A DNA stretch of 64,000 nt from Rhyzopertha dominica (lineage: Eukaryota; Arthropoda; Insecta; Coleoptera; Bostrichidae), in the NCBI GenBank assembly GCA_025024175.1, contig QCXZ01000064.1:19836286-19900285 (forward strand). Direction: 5' to 3'. The position numbers and the translations under genes are program-made. The notes below the pieces were generated by a model, which was not told where the DNA came from, made no database searches, and was given only the letters and a program-made list of their open reading frames with translations. Every line of letters starts with the position of its first letter. The first letter of the stretch is position 1. Shown here piece after piece: positions 19,840-31,445 of this stretch.

Positions 19840-21853
19840 TTAAAAAGCAATTTTTGATAATTTTCCGGAAGTGAGGCGGTTTCTTCTTTCTGTCATTATC
19901 TGACCGGACTTTGAGAAAATTCTCTCACATGGCACAGAAGTACCTGAAATTCACATTGACATTATTGTGTGTTGACGTTGCAAAAGTAATACATAGGTAT
20001 TTACCTAAAATACACAGCCTCCTCATTACCATTTGGAAAAGACGGGGGTACACATTTCTTCTATCTTGCCACCATTGCAAAGGATTTTGTGACCTTGGTA
20101 GAAGAGGTTCTTGCAGATACTTATCAAGCTCTACGATTCCTGCAGCTAGACGACTATGGCCTTCACGGGCACTTAACTTTGCCACCTTGGAATCAAATTC
20201 GCCCCAGAGAAGAGATGAGGATGAAGTGGGTTGGGGTATTTCTTTTGCTTTAACGGCGGCGGTGTCTTCAACATGAAAAGTTGTGATTTTGGCCTTTATT
20301 TGTTCTACGGCTGCATTAAACTTATTTTCGTCGTCAAACCCGAGCTTCTTGATTCGAGGATCCAATACAGTACACTGTGCCGAAAGTTCGTTTTTCTTCA
20401 ATATCTTTAAATCTGTTAAACATTTCCTTTTGAATACAAGAAATTACGGACTGCAGATGCGGGGGCATTTCTGAAGGTGGCTGCAGACTCAGCGAAAGCA
20501 TGTGTTTATGTATTTATGTATTATGTATTTTATGTATTAACATTTCACAAATACTATAATTTTGGACCTCGTAACTGTTTTTTCGGAGCTTATTTCTTCA
20601 GTAGTGACCTGAAATATTTTCAATATTTCAATTAATTTCTCCACAGTTTTCCATTCTGTTTGATTGACATTCGAAAGATTTGTGTTTAGCAAAGCCAAAG
20701 TGCTAACTATTGCATCTTTAACTTCAAAGCACCTAGACAGCATTTCCAAAGTCGAGTTCCAACGGGTTGGTACATCTTGTTTTAGTTTAAGTTTTGCCAA
20801 TCCCATTTGCTCTTGCGTAGTATGCAGTTTGGCGAGTGAATGCGGGCTTCGCTTGAAATATTCCACAATTGATTTTATTTTAGAAATAACAGGAGCAACA
20901 GATTCTTCTTTTATGGCCTTCTGCACAATTAAATTAAGCGAATGAGCGAAACATGACAAATGTCGCAAATTACATAGCCGAATCGCTGCTGCAATATTGT
21001 ATGCATTATCGCTAACACAAGCGGCTACTTTGTTCTCCAGACCCCATTTTATAATAACTTCTTGCAAACGAGTTGCCAAATTGTTTGCAGTATGTCGTTC
21101 ATCAAATTCCGTGCATTCTAACAAAACCGATTCAAGTTTAAATTCGGAGTTGATGAAATGGGAAGTTACTGCCATAAAATTTTGATTGTTTACTGATGTC
21201 CAGCAATCTGTGGTGAGACATGCGGCTGTAACATTCTGTAGTTTCTGAGACACTCGCTCCTCAATTTTCGTAAACAGTTGTGGCAACAGACTCGAAGAAA
21301 CTGTTTTCCTAGATGGCAGTTTGTAGTGTGGATTGAGCATGGATACAAACTTTTTGAACTCCTCGTCTTCCACCACAGAAAACGGTTGATATTCTTTAAC
21401 AATCATTGTTGTTAACTGTTCGTCGATTTGTTTCCATTTCAATGCACTGATAGGTTTAGAAACCTTAACATAATTAGTAACCTTTTCCTGAATTAGACCT
21501 CTGGTCTCTTGAGGATTCTTCCTTCTCGATTCTGAAGGCGGAGCAGAATCAGATGCCAGGCCGGAGGTTCCAGGTATTGCATCAGTGTCCATTCTTGATG
21601 TCGGGGAATTGGCTGCGCTTGTGCTGACATTGGAAATTGATGCGGTACTAGTTGATGACGCTGGGGGTTCGTTTTGTTCCACTACTCTATTAATCGCGAC
21701 GGTTGGATGTTTAGCTTTTATATGTCTAGACAAGTTTCCGAATGAGCCAGCTGAGAAACTTAAAACGTGGGAGCAATACAAACACTTTGCCGTCTTGCCG
21801 GTTTCAGTTTCTCGAAAATGGTTCCACATAGCACTTCTACGACGAGAGGTCAT
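19840..21853 (-). pseudogene. hAT transposase with BED finger and a 61-bp intron near its C-terminus
   Basis: The frame is open from 21931. The likely start is the Met at 21853 (MTSRRRSAMWNHF). The BED finger is CLYC...LSRHIKAKHP, near residues 24-50. Core motifs are TTDCWTSVNNQNFM, VSDNAYNIAAA and CFAHSLNLIV. The C-terminal part, after an interruption at about 20500-20541 by an ATACATA-type expansion and another one-base shift near 20395, reads LDKYLQEPLLPRSQNPLQWW. A GT-AG intron (19944-20004) splits the final dimerisation block. Exon 2 (19840-19943) reads TSVPCERIFSKSGQIMTERR and ends at TAA. In an intact element the enzyme cuts and pastes DNA. Two lesions make this copy a pseudogene. Confidence 0.8.
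19944..20004 (-). other. Small intron in hAT transposase
   Basis: The bottom-strand donor is TTTTAG|GTAAAT and the acceptor is ATTTCAG|GTACTT. Removing 61 bases joins the frame into the conserved hAT sequence LCILGTSVPCERIFSKSG. Unspliced reading gives 27 unrelated residues and a stop. Confidence 0.75.
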
Positions 21854-22539
21854 CGTAAGAGATTTAAACGACAAATAACAACTAAGAACTAACAACTTTA
21901 AACTTAAAACTCTATCTTCTGAATTTCGCAACTAGACACTGATTTATTTGCTTCCAGTACCTACCAACACCAACGCGCTGACTACCCCTGTCCCTTCCTA
22001 GCACAGAAATATAATACGTTTATTCATGTCAATAATTTTTCAAACATAATGCGACAAAAAACAATTCGACTTTCGGCAATCGTTAAAAGCGAATGTTATC
22101 GCACTTGCCGACGCGAGCACCTAGAAAAAAATATACCTACCATCCTTTGGTTGGTTATTCTACCGACAACAGACACCATAGTTTAAATTAAATATTAAAT
22201 ACTGAGCGGCACACGCCGTACGAATCTTTTGTTGTGTTATCGCAGAAGCAGGTGTGTGCGAAAAGAAACGTTTTACTTTCGAACATCAAAGTACCGCCAC
22301 ACGAGTTCGGTGGATGTGTGTTTTGTGTGTGTATATTGTGCCGACGCCGACACCGACATCCTGACCGACTGCCGACGATCCCAGTATTGCATTTGCATTG
22401 CATATTGCCATGCCGAAACGAAAGCAGAAAAGAACTACAGTTCAAAACGAACTGCAAAATCGAACTATTCATTTAGGTGAATAGTTCATGAGCGAACAAT
22501 TCATCAAAGTGAACTGCAATGCCCATCTCTAGTATAGCT

Positions 22540-23342
22540 ACAACATATTTTGTGAGCTCACATTCTAGGGTAACTGCATACGAATTTCCGAACTCTGTAG
22601 GTGGAAAAGGACCAACCGTATCTATGATGACTATATCAAATGCTTTAGAAGGGCTTGGAATTATGCACACTGGTTGGGTTGATTTTGATTTAGGTTTATT
22701 TACTTGACACTCAGGACAAGATTTAACGAATTCGGCTATATCTTTTGACATTGCCTTCAAAAAATAGTACATCCTAAGTTTCGCTAGTAAACGTCTTTGA
22801 CCACAATGACCTCCTAGGAGTGGGTCTTTGTGAAATTTAACTATTAAATCTTTTTTCTCGTTAGCATTATTAATTCTTTCAATCGGTTTAGTAATTAAAA
22901 TTCGTAAACTTTTCAACGTATTATTTGCCACTTGTTTAAAATTGTTTAAGGAAATGGATTTAAAAATATTATCGTCAGGCCCGACTTGAAATTTACTAAT
23001 CCCTTTGTCGCCGGCCACTTTTTCAAGCCTAGAAAAAACTTGCGCTAGAGCAAGGTCCCCTGAAGCGACTAAGTATTCCTTATTTATAATTACTTTAAGT
23101 ATTGTTGTACGTGCACGTTTCTTATACATTATTTTATGTTCAATTAGCGGATAATTGTAATCCGTTGTAAATAATAATTTTGGCAAATGGTACGCTTCGA
23201 AGTTTTCTAGTACTTCGTAAACTTTAATAGTATCGTCGTTCTGTTTATCTTTTACAACTGTATTTGTGCTAGAATCAGCATTTAAATTTCTTGACATTGA
23301 CCTTGTCTGAACCGCTGCGATTTGAGACTGGCAAGCTTGCAT
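22540..23342 (-). pseudogene. gypsy integrase, N-terminal half
   Basis: The frame shows the HHCC zinc-binding module, with KFHKDPLLGGHCGQRRLL followed by KSCPECQVNK. The core start is FDIVIIDTVGPFPPTEFGNS, with the first catalytic Asp. Coding continues through ECELTKYVVAI up to the hAT boundary, then becomes hAT sequence. Upstream residues (from 23342) belong to the RNase H to integrase linker. Confidence 0.85.
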
Positions 23343-23344
23343 TT

Positions 23345-24735
23345 CTTTCAGTTGTTCGATATCTAGTCTCGAAAGCGCATCAGCACCTACATTGTCTTTT
23401 CCTTTGACATATTCTATGTGAAAATCAAACTTCTAAATCTAATCTCATTCTTGTTAGCTGTGAGCTAGGATTTTTCATTGAAAAAAGGTAAACTAAAGGA
23501 CGGTGATCTGATCGTACTGTAAATCTTTTGCCGTAAATATATGGACGAAAGTAAAGTATTGCCCAATGAATGGCTGCTAATTCTTTTTCTATTGTTGATT
23601 TATTAATTTCGCCTTTAGTGAAAGCACGAGAGGCAAAAGCTATTGGTAAATCGGAGCCGTAATGTTCTTGACTTAAAACTGCGCCACAGGCGTATTTTGC
23701 TGCATCAGTAGTTATTATAAATTCGCGGTCAAACTGGATATTGTAAAATTGGTGGTTCCGTTAATGCATTTTTCAGTTTCGCAAAAGCTCTTTCGCATTC
23801 TTCTGTCCAGATGAATTCTGAATTTTTCTTTGTTAGGCGATTTAAGGTTACGGTATGACTCGCAAAATTTGGAATAAATCTCTGATAATAATTGCAAAAC
23901 GCTACGAATCTTTTTACTGCATCCGCATTATTTGGTTTTAGATAATTTTTAATTATTTCAAATTTTGATTCATCAGGTAGGATACCTTGATCTGTTATAC
24001 GATGTCCTAGGTAAGTTACTTCTTTTCGGAAAAATTGACACGTTTCTGGGTTTAACTTAAGGCAATATTTTCTACAAGTTTCGAACACTTCTAAGGTTTT
24101 TTAAATGGTGACTTTCTGAACATCCGATCACGATTAGGTCATCCATATACATGAAGGCTTTTTCAGGAGATAATGCTGAAAACGCTAAGTTCATCATTCT
24201 TTGAAAACTATTGGCACTGACTGAAAGACCAAACGGAAGTCTCTTAAATTTAAAAGTTCCAGAATTAACCGTGAAACTAATGATGTCACGCGAAGATTCC
24301 TCCAGTTGTATTTGATGAAATCCAGATATTAAATCGATAACTGAGAACCGTTTTGCTCTGCCTAACTGATCTAATATATCTTCTATCCTAGGTAGAGGAT
24401 ACCGATCGGCTATCAGATTTTTATTGACGTTTCTAAAATCTACTACAAGACGCCATTTTTTCTTGCCATTTGTTGATTTTTTTCGGTACAAGAAAAACTG
24501 GAGAATTATAANAACTAACTGAAGGTTCGATTATATCTTTCTCTGACATGTCCTTCACTTGACTGTTTATTTCTGCTCTTTGCGATTGAGGGGTTCTGTA
24601 ACTTTTAATATATGTAGGTTGATTATTATTTAAATGCAATCTTTGTTTATAGAAGTTATTATGTGTTAATATGTCTGTTTTTAACGCAAAAACATCGGAA
24701 AACTTTGCAAAGTGCCGTAAGATCTGCAGAAACAA
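23345..24735 (-). pseudogene. gypsy reverse transcriptase and RNase H
   Basis: Frames at 24433-24735, 24072-24491 and 23729-24088 give the RT in order: RAEINSQVKDMSEKDIIEPS, WRLVVDFRNVNKNLIADRYP, DLISGFHQIQLEE, then the catalytic block FMYMDDLIVIG, then TYLGHRITDQGI. RNase H follows at about 23430-23720 with ITTDAAKYACGAVLSQ and STIEKELAAIHWAI. Frame changes occur near 24480 (beside an N at 24512), 24080, 23720 and 23440. This enzyme copies element RNA into DNA in cytoplasmic particles. This copy cannot make it intact. Confidence 0.85.
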
Positions 24736-25332
24736 ATGAAGGTATATTTTGATTCATCTGATTCATCAGTTGATTTACTCTATTTTCATTCTCATTAATT
24801 ATGTTATAAATAAAATAGTCATTAAGTTTTCAGTTTCTAATTTTAGATCTTTAATTGTTACGTCAATAGGTGTCGTATTTAAAAATGAAACAAACGCTCT
24901 TGACCCTGAAACTATAGTACGTTAAGCGTAAATACCGTCTGCAATTTGCTGACTGTTTATTAAATAATTTTTATAGGGTTCATTTAAGCGAACTTCTCTT
25001 GTTACTTCTGACCATGCTGGAAAAATATAGGAATTTCTATCCGGACCATTTAATACATTTACAGTCTCTACTGTATTTCTATTAATGTTAATTTTCAGTG
25101 TCCAATTGGTATAATATATAATACATTTATAATAGATTAGGAAGTCCCTGCCTAAAATACCATCAACTGAAATAGGAAAGTCATCATCAACTATTTGAAA
25201 GTTTTGTGTAACGAATTTATTGGAGTTTAAATAAATTTCTGCTTTAGTTGCTATTTTTGAAATTACTAGTGAGTCGGTAACGACATGTATTGTACAATAA
25301 TAATCATAAACTATGCAATTTGATTTAATTTT

Positions 25333-26581
25333 TTATTTCTTAATTAAGGATATGTCTGCACCTGTATCAACTAAATATATACAACGATGTTGGCCGTTTC
25401 CCGAATCGATTGCGCGAACATCCGCTGAAAAATTTTGATTATTTCTACCTCTGTGTCTATTAGTATTATGTGCTCGATTTCCTCTATTTTGACTGTAGTA
25501 GCTATCTCTGCTATAATTGTTACTACCGTTATAATAATGTCGGTTGTAGCTGTTAGAAAAATTTCTGGCGCCACGGTAACCAGAACGATAACCAAAATTT
25601 CCTCTGCGTTTGGACCCCGTCCGGCCTCGGTAGGCATTTTCGCCGCGAGCGTACATGACGTTGGAAGTACTAGCTTCGCTGTCAACACTTAAAAATTTGG
25701 AAGTAGCATCTTGAAGCGTTGCGAAACTTCCTGCTTCCATCACAATTTGTTCGTATGGCTCGAGTTTTAACAAAATTTTCGGCCGTGTCAACACGAACGC
25801 CTTCTGAAATGTAATCCGATAGTAAATTGGCCGAGAGTTCTTCAATTTGATTAGCAAATGATGCCGCGTCTTTATTATTTTGTTTGAGATTTGCAAGTTT
25901 CGCTTCTATAATATGGGACTTATCACCTTGACATCTAGTTTTAATGGCATTTACTATTTCATCTATTGTGCCTACGTCATCCGCTATCGCAAATCGCGCT
26001 TTACCTGTCAACCGCGTTTTAATGAAACGAATCGCATTGGCTTCCTGCCCTGCACAATTAAGTTTTAAGAGTTCCAAAGCATCAAGAAAACTATTTACCA
26101 ATGTGCATTCTCCATTAAATGATTTAGGCAATAATTTATCGGCTAGGTTAAAAAAGTCGATTGCAGTTAGTGCCATATTGTTTCTATTAGTTTCGGTTTC
26201 TGCACCGCAATTAGTTACTTTTTGTTCTTCGTGCTCGGTTTCCGAATCTGACACTATAATCGTTATATCTATTTGTTCCGTTGGCTTAAAAGGAACCGCG
26301 TAATCTACACCCAACTTAACAAAAGCTCTAACCGTTTTATCTCTAAGCTTCTCGAAATATTTATATATCCAAATTTTATGTTCCTCCTTGAATTTAGGCC
26401 AATAAGTATTTACCACATTTACAAACTGATTAAAAAGTTGAACTAAGTTATCAGTAATTTCTCCTCTAACTACTTTTTGTTTAGGAACTTGAGCCTTTAG
26501 TGCTCGTTTAGCTTCTTTATCGTGATCTTCTTTAATTCCTATTAAGATAGATTCAACTTCTTGCCATGAAGTATTACTCAT
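25333..26581 (-). pseudogene. gypsy gag and protease start
   Basis: The 25682-26581 frame starts MSNTSWQEVESILIGIKEDH and contains the capsid-like region FFNLADKLLPKSFNGE and IRFIKTRLTGKARFAI. A one-base shift near 25780 moves the frame to 25333-25760, which continues EPYEQIVMEAGSFATLQDAT and then an Arg/Gly/Tyr/Asn-rich tail (YRGRTGSKRRGNFGYRSG) in place of a zinc knuckle. It ends with the protease active site LVDTGADISLI. Basic RGG-like tails in place of knuckles are typical of mdg1-lineage Gag. A degraded stretch at 24740-25330 lies between this and the RT. Confidence 0.8.
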
Positions 26582-27241
26582 TAAACTAATTATTTAAATA
26601 AACGCTTACAAAACGAACAAAAATCATTGACCTGCCCTACTTATAGTCTAAGCATATTTCACAATTCCTATACATAATGTTAACTAAGCTATAATGTAAT
26701 ACTTGCAGTTTTGCAATTCCTCACTAATGTCTCCATTGGACTTTGTCAGTTCATGCTTGCCCTGGTTTCGTCCCAATTTCCTGGTTGCTGCCGTTGCGGT
26801 TTTTATTTTTATCGTAATTGTTAGCACTTGTCACTTTCGACGCCACAGCACTTAAGAAATTTTTAAAGTCACTTCCCGGTTCACTACACTGTGTCCATCT
26901 GTTGAGATCTGCGTTGAAGACTGCTGATATTGTACCTTCTTTTTTTTACGCCAACTGTTGAGATCTAGTTACGCTCCTTCTTGCTTTCTCCTTCATGTTT
27001 TGGTAACATCTTTTGTACCTGTATCATAACAGTGTGCATAGTATTAGTACTACTAGTACAAGACCAATTACATCTCTCACCAGCCCAATTTTCTCTATAC
27101 CAGCAGTACTTCCTCCACTATTACCTGCCTGGGCAATGATTACTTCCTCTTTGCTTTGATTTGTCCCCATATTTGAATATACAATGTCTTACTGCGGTCC
27201 AGTCATCTATAATGTGGTAAATGCTCCCATGCTGAAGACTA
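26582..27241 (-). other. gypsy 5' leader
   Basis: This is about 660 bp between primer site and gag start, without a conserved frame. It would hold packaging and translation-control signals. I see none I can name. Confidence 0.6.
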
Positions 27242-27255
27242 TGTCACGGTCGCCA
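27242..27255 (-). other. Primer-binding site, tRNA-Arg type
   Basis: The sense strand reads TGGCGACCGTGACA directly after the 5' LTR. All 14 bases complement the 3' end of insect tRNA-Arg(UCG) plus CCA as I remember it. 412 and mdg1 use the same primer. Confidence 0.85.
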
Positions 27256-27481
27256 TGTAATGCCCGGCTGGTATCTTCTTATTTTACGGGGAACTTCACA
27301 TGAAACCCGTTGTATAACTTACGTACATAACTTTATTCTTCCTAGTAACTTGCTTTATGTGACATCAGTAAGTACCCTAGCTTAAACCCCGTATTACCTA
27401 CTTATATTAATTCTCCCCACTTATCTATACCTATTAGCCAATTAATGCTGAGGTGCGCTAGTAGCACAGCTACGCACCACA
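27256..27481 (-). repeat. 5' LTR of the gypsy element
   Basis: 226 bp, TG...CA, with AATAAA on the sense strand (27332-27337). It differs from the 3' LTR by four substitutions and an 11-bp gap. Confidence 0.9.
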
Positions 27482-27559
27482 AAATAAAGCCTAACTGAAA
27501 CTTCTCATGTGTGGCATTCATTGTCGATTACTTGCCCAACAATAGAAGTGAATATTACA
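27482..27559 (-). mobile_element. Non-LTR element (copy C, segment 2 of 3)
   Basis: 78 bp of non-LTR sequence, homologous to 7651-7735 in reverse, are trapped between the gypsy element and the errantivirus. They include the duplicated AAAT at the left edge and TACA at the right edge. Confidence 0.8.
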
Positions 27560-27644
27560 AATTACGTAGGTTACTTAGCGAACGCATTAAAATGCTAGGT
27601 ATGCATTTATTTTATGTGTCGTCATATCTGGTGGTTGTGTAATT
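27560..27644 (-). repeat. 3' LTR of errantivirus, internally deleted
   Basis: It is 85 bp, against 150 bp in the partner. The 65 missing bases follow 27585, have GC at both breakpoints, and include the only AATAAA signal of the partner LTR. Confidence 0.85.
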
Positions 27645-29280
27645 CCTCCCTTGGTAGTCCCGAGACTCCGACGAGGGTTAGAACTTGGCGTGGTCAGGCA
27701 GTTTGCTAGGTGTACTAGAAAAAGGCCACCTATGTTGACAGCAACATACAGCAGGGCGGTGCTGGATAGATGCAGATTGTCTGCGTAGTTTCCTTCTGGG
27801 GTTGGCTGTAAAATTTGAATATTATGACTTAATTTAGACATTTCTAATTTTGATAATTCCAATTTCGGCAACGTGTTGCTTGGGACCTTTTCTGCTGTGA
27901 AGTTGAGGTCTTCTAACAGAATTGGTTGGCCTCTGGAGGTTTGGTTGAAACGTAACAGCTGACCGGTGACGTAGATGTGGCAGTTTCCATTTTCTTTGAA
28001 GAGGAAGGTGCGTTGCATCTTCTTGCTGGACCATGTTTCCTTGCAGCTACTTTTAACTTCGGTTGGGCTGTCGAATATGGCTAGGTATTGATTTACTTCA
28101 TCCAAATATTCGAGTGACCATTTTCTTGAAATTTGTGTGACTTGGCATTGTTCGAATTTTGAAAGTAGGACATTTTTCTCGCATGTAGTGTCGCTATATT
28201 TACGAGACTTTTGTTGGCAAAAGTATTCATCGACAATCATAGTACATTTATGTGCAAGTGGTATCAGTTCCGAATCAGATTTTAAAATGTAATTAGATAC
28301 TGGAATGATCGTTCTGAAGTTTTTTTTTGGTAAAGGCCAAAATAGTGATTGAGATAGAGATAGAGATTGAATTTTTGTTTATCATAAAGTGGAACCTGAA
28401 GGAAATAAATTATTTCTCTATTTAATATTGAACATTTTGGCTTAATAGATGTCTAAATTTTTGCATGTTATTTGCTTTTACTTCAAATGGAAATTGTTGT
28501 TGATAAAATGGCTCAATCTTCGTTAACTCGATTAATAGTTCAGAGTTTGTTATTATGCTGGGGTGTAAGATATTTATTTGGCAAAATGTGATTGAATTTT
28601 AGAGGTCCTACAAAATGCTAATAATTATATTAAAAAGATGGATTAATTGATTGAAAATGTCTTTGGCAAAAAGTACATCAAGGTGATCATTGGTGTCACT
28701 TATAATTTTTTCAAGTTGCATTAACCTAGAAGTTAACAGAATTTCATTATGTCTAATGTTCGTTACTGTAGAGTTGAATTTTTAAATAATTTCGTTATTG
28801 ATAGAATATTGCTTATTAATTTGCTCGATAAGCTTGTTTTGGGTTTTCTTGATTACATTTATTGAATTTTGAATATTTCGACCGTCTTCACTGTTTAAGT
28901 TTCCAGTTAGCTGTTTAAAATAGTGCCCAATCCATCGACTAAACCTCTTTTACTTCTGTTTGATTTTGTGAATATTTGAAGTTTTTCGGTTATTATGTCA
29001 ATACTATATTGGGAAATTTTGAGATAATTTGAAATTTATGTTTTGTAAGTTTGGTCTGCCAGAGTCATTGTTTTAATTTTGTCGTGCTGGGATAAAAGTT
29101 TTTCGAATTTGTCTGTGAGTGGCGAAAGTTCGAAGTAATGTATTAGTATATGGTTTGAATTTTGAATTTTGGCGGTCCCTAGGTTTATTGGCAAAATACC
29201 TGGGTTCGTTGTGAGGTCTACTACATCTTGGTAAGTTAGTTCTTTTGTGAGGACGAGCCACACGCAGATGTANCTGCAAG
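27645..29280 (-). pseudogene. Errantivirus env-like gene, broken
   Basis: The C-terminal frame (27587-28240) has a secreted-domain-like region with several Cys residues, then a hydrophobic segment (STALLYVAVNIGGLFLVHLA) consistent with a membrane anchor, then a short basic tail that reads into the LTR. An N-terminal remnant lies at 29036-29263. The middle (28240-29030) has no long frame. Position after integrase and before the LTR, plus the anchor, identify it as env. Errantiviral Env is related to baculovirus F-type fusion proteins. Stops and shifts show that it is not expressed intact. Ns at 29273 and 29315 hinder reading the start. Confidence 0.7.
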
Positions 29281-29289
29281 AACGTTTTC

Positions 29290-30861
29290 GTTAGGTCGTT
29301 TTACGTTACTGATANGTAATCTTGTAAATTTTCTTCCAGTTTTAGAAAAATCAATTTCTGGTTTAATAGTTTTGCGGTTATAATCTACGCTAATGATTTT
29401 TTCTTTCTTATATCGATTTCTTGATTTAGATCTAAAATTACTTTTAACGAATACTTTCTCTGGTAACTTGGAAACTTCTCTCTTTTCATTTAATTTGTTA
29501 ATTTTGTGTTCTTTCTGATTTTTCAGGTTTGTTTGACAATTTTGTGTAGAGTTTGTTTATTAACTGTTGCTCAAAATTTGTGTCTAATATTTGTTTTGAA
29601 TCATAATCTCCGTTTAATATTTCGAAAGGGGTCATTTTAGTTGCGGAATGTATGGAATTGTTATAAGCAATGATAGCGTACATAAATTTTGTGGCAATGG
29701 AATCGTTTTTGAACTCATTTTGATTATTAACTAAATTTACATGTTCGAATAGGGTTGAATGGAACCTTTCAATTATACCGTTACTAGCTGAATGGTGAGG
29801 TGAATAAAATGAGTTTCAAGTTTATATAAAGTTAAAATTTCTTATCAAATTCAGAGCCATTATCTAGAATGGTGTGAAAAATAATGCATTAGATTTTCGG
29901 ATATTTCCTGAGCTTGTAGCGTTTTAAGTATATATGTTTGAGCATATTTACTAAAAGCATCAACTATTGTTAGAAATTTATTTTTGTTGTATGTAAGAAT
30001 GTCAGCATATACAATTTCGAATGGTTTTACTGGTGTTGGGGTAATATTGAATTTTAATTTTAAAGGTTTTCTGTCATATTTAACGACTTGACAAATATCA
30101 TAGTTATTAATGTAATTTTGAATAGATTTTTGTAGGTTAGACCAATAGTATTTTTGTGTTAATCTCGCTAGTGTTTCATTCATACCACGGTGATTTGTTT
30201 TGCCTGTGTGATACATTTGTATGACATATTGTTGGTCATTTTCGTCTGTTACGTCCTCTAAAATTTTTGAGCATTTTTTGAATTTTAGACTGCTATCAAA
30301 ATTTTGTTGTATGATGGCTGGCAAAAGCTGAAATAATTTATCGTTATCAAAATAGAGCGAATAAGATACATTTGGAACGATATAATTTCGAACAAATTCT
30401 GTGAATTCGGTTTCGTAATTATTTTCCGAAAGTTGTATGACGAATCGCTGTTTGCTGTTAGAAAATAGTTTTAGTATGCTTGGTTTAGCTGGATTAGATT
30501 TTACCAGTATAAGATGAATTTTGTTTTTTGCGAAATTTTGGGGGTCTTCTGTAATTTCTATATTACAGATTGGATTTTCGTGACTAGTATGGATTGTATT
30601 TCCATCGTCAAAGTCAGACATAACATGATCATCAATTTCGGGCGTTTCTACTATTAAAGAATTATTATCGTCTTCTTTATTAGATTTTTCTTTATCAAAT
30701 TTTGCATTAATTTGTTTCATATATTCGAAAAATGGTGATTCGGTTTCGTTTATATTTAAATTTGGAATTCTGTACAGCGCATCTGCATTTCGGTTTAATT
30801 TACCTTTCTTATAACAAATTTCGTAGTCGTACTTTTCTAACCGTAATCGCCAGCGAACCAA
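29290..30861 (-). pseudogene. Errantivirus integrase
   Basis: The 29860-30861 frame begins in the RNase H to integrase linker (EKYDYEICYKKGKLNRNADA), then shows the zinc module with HTGKTNHRGMNETLARL and YDICQVVKYDRKP. The core start follows with FEIVYADILTYNKNKFLTIV and its first Asp. The frame breaks near 29860. The C-terminal part continues at 29498-29683 (NNSIHSATKMTPFEIL). The usual first Cys of the CxxC pair appears replaced by Tyr (NNYDICQ), which should impair zinc binding. Confidence 0.8.
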
Positions 30862-30891
30862 TTTAGAATTAGGTTCCTTCAGGCTAAAAAG

Positions 30892-31300
30892 TCACTGAAG
30901 CGGTTTGTGGTCTGTTACAATTTTGAATTTTTGTCCAAACAAGTAGGGTCTAAAGTATTTAGTAGCCCAAACAATTGCAAGTAGTTCCTTTTCTATTACG
31001 CTGTAATTAATTTCGTGTTCATTTGGAGTTTTTGATGCATATGAAATAGGTAAGTCCGAACCGATAGGGTCTTGTGACAAAATGGCTCCTATAGCATGAT
31101 TACTAGCATCTGTTGTAAGTACAAATGGCTTTTCAAAGTCAGGGTATTGAAGAATTGGTTCATTCGTCAAGAGGGTTTTGCAGTGGTTAAAACAATTTAT
31201 ATAATCGGGATTTGTAATATCTATTGAGTTGTCCGTTTTTAGGCAACTTGTAAGAGGCTTCGTGATTTTGGCGAAATTTTTAATGAATGTTCGATAATAG
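30892..31300 (-). pseudogene. Errantivirus RNase H
   Basis: [19 protein letters not shown] with the catalytic Asp, then [18 protein letters not shown] with the Glu, then VTDHKPLQ. An in-frame TGA follows at about 30895, just before the linker that leads to integrase. Confidence 0.8.
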
Positions 31301-31445
31301 CCGATTAAACCTAAAAATCCTTTGAGTTTTTTGTTGTACGTGGAATGGGATAATCTAAAATTGATTGAATTTTGTCAGGGTTAGGTTTTACGCCGAAAGG
31401 TGTTATAACACGTCCAAGATAATGTACTTCTTTTTTCAAAAACTC

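Larger units (their letters stand above)
19372..22531 (-). mobile_element. hAT element nested in the gypsy integrase
   Basis: The flanks carry a perfect 8-bp duplication, GTATAGCT (19364-19371 and 22532-22539), the hallmark length for hAT. The termini are TAGAGATGTG and, on the other strand, TAGAGATGGG. Both ends contain clusters of GAACT/AGTTC. The interior encodes a BED-finger hAT transposase on the minus strand. Its insertion point lies inside integrase codons, so it postdates the gypsy insertion. Confidence 0.92.
18172..27481 (-). mobile_element. mdg1/412-like Ty3/gypsy retrotransposon with nested hAT
   Basis: The two LTRs match at 18172-18408 (237 bp) and 27256-27481 (226 bp). They differ by four substitutions and one 11-bp indel by eye, and both have TG...CA ends. 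AAAT flanks both sides (18168-18171 and 27482-27485). The empty site in the composite at 7.7 kb confirms a single AAAT there. The coding order on the minus strand is gag, protease, RT, RNase H, integrase. There is no env. The Arg-type primer site and protein style fit the mdg1/412 lineage. All frames are broken. Confidence 0.9.
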
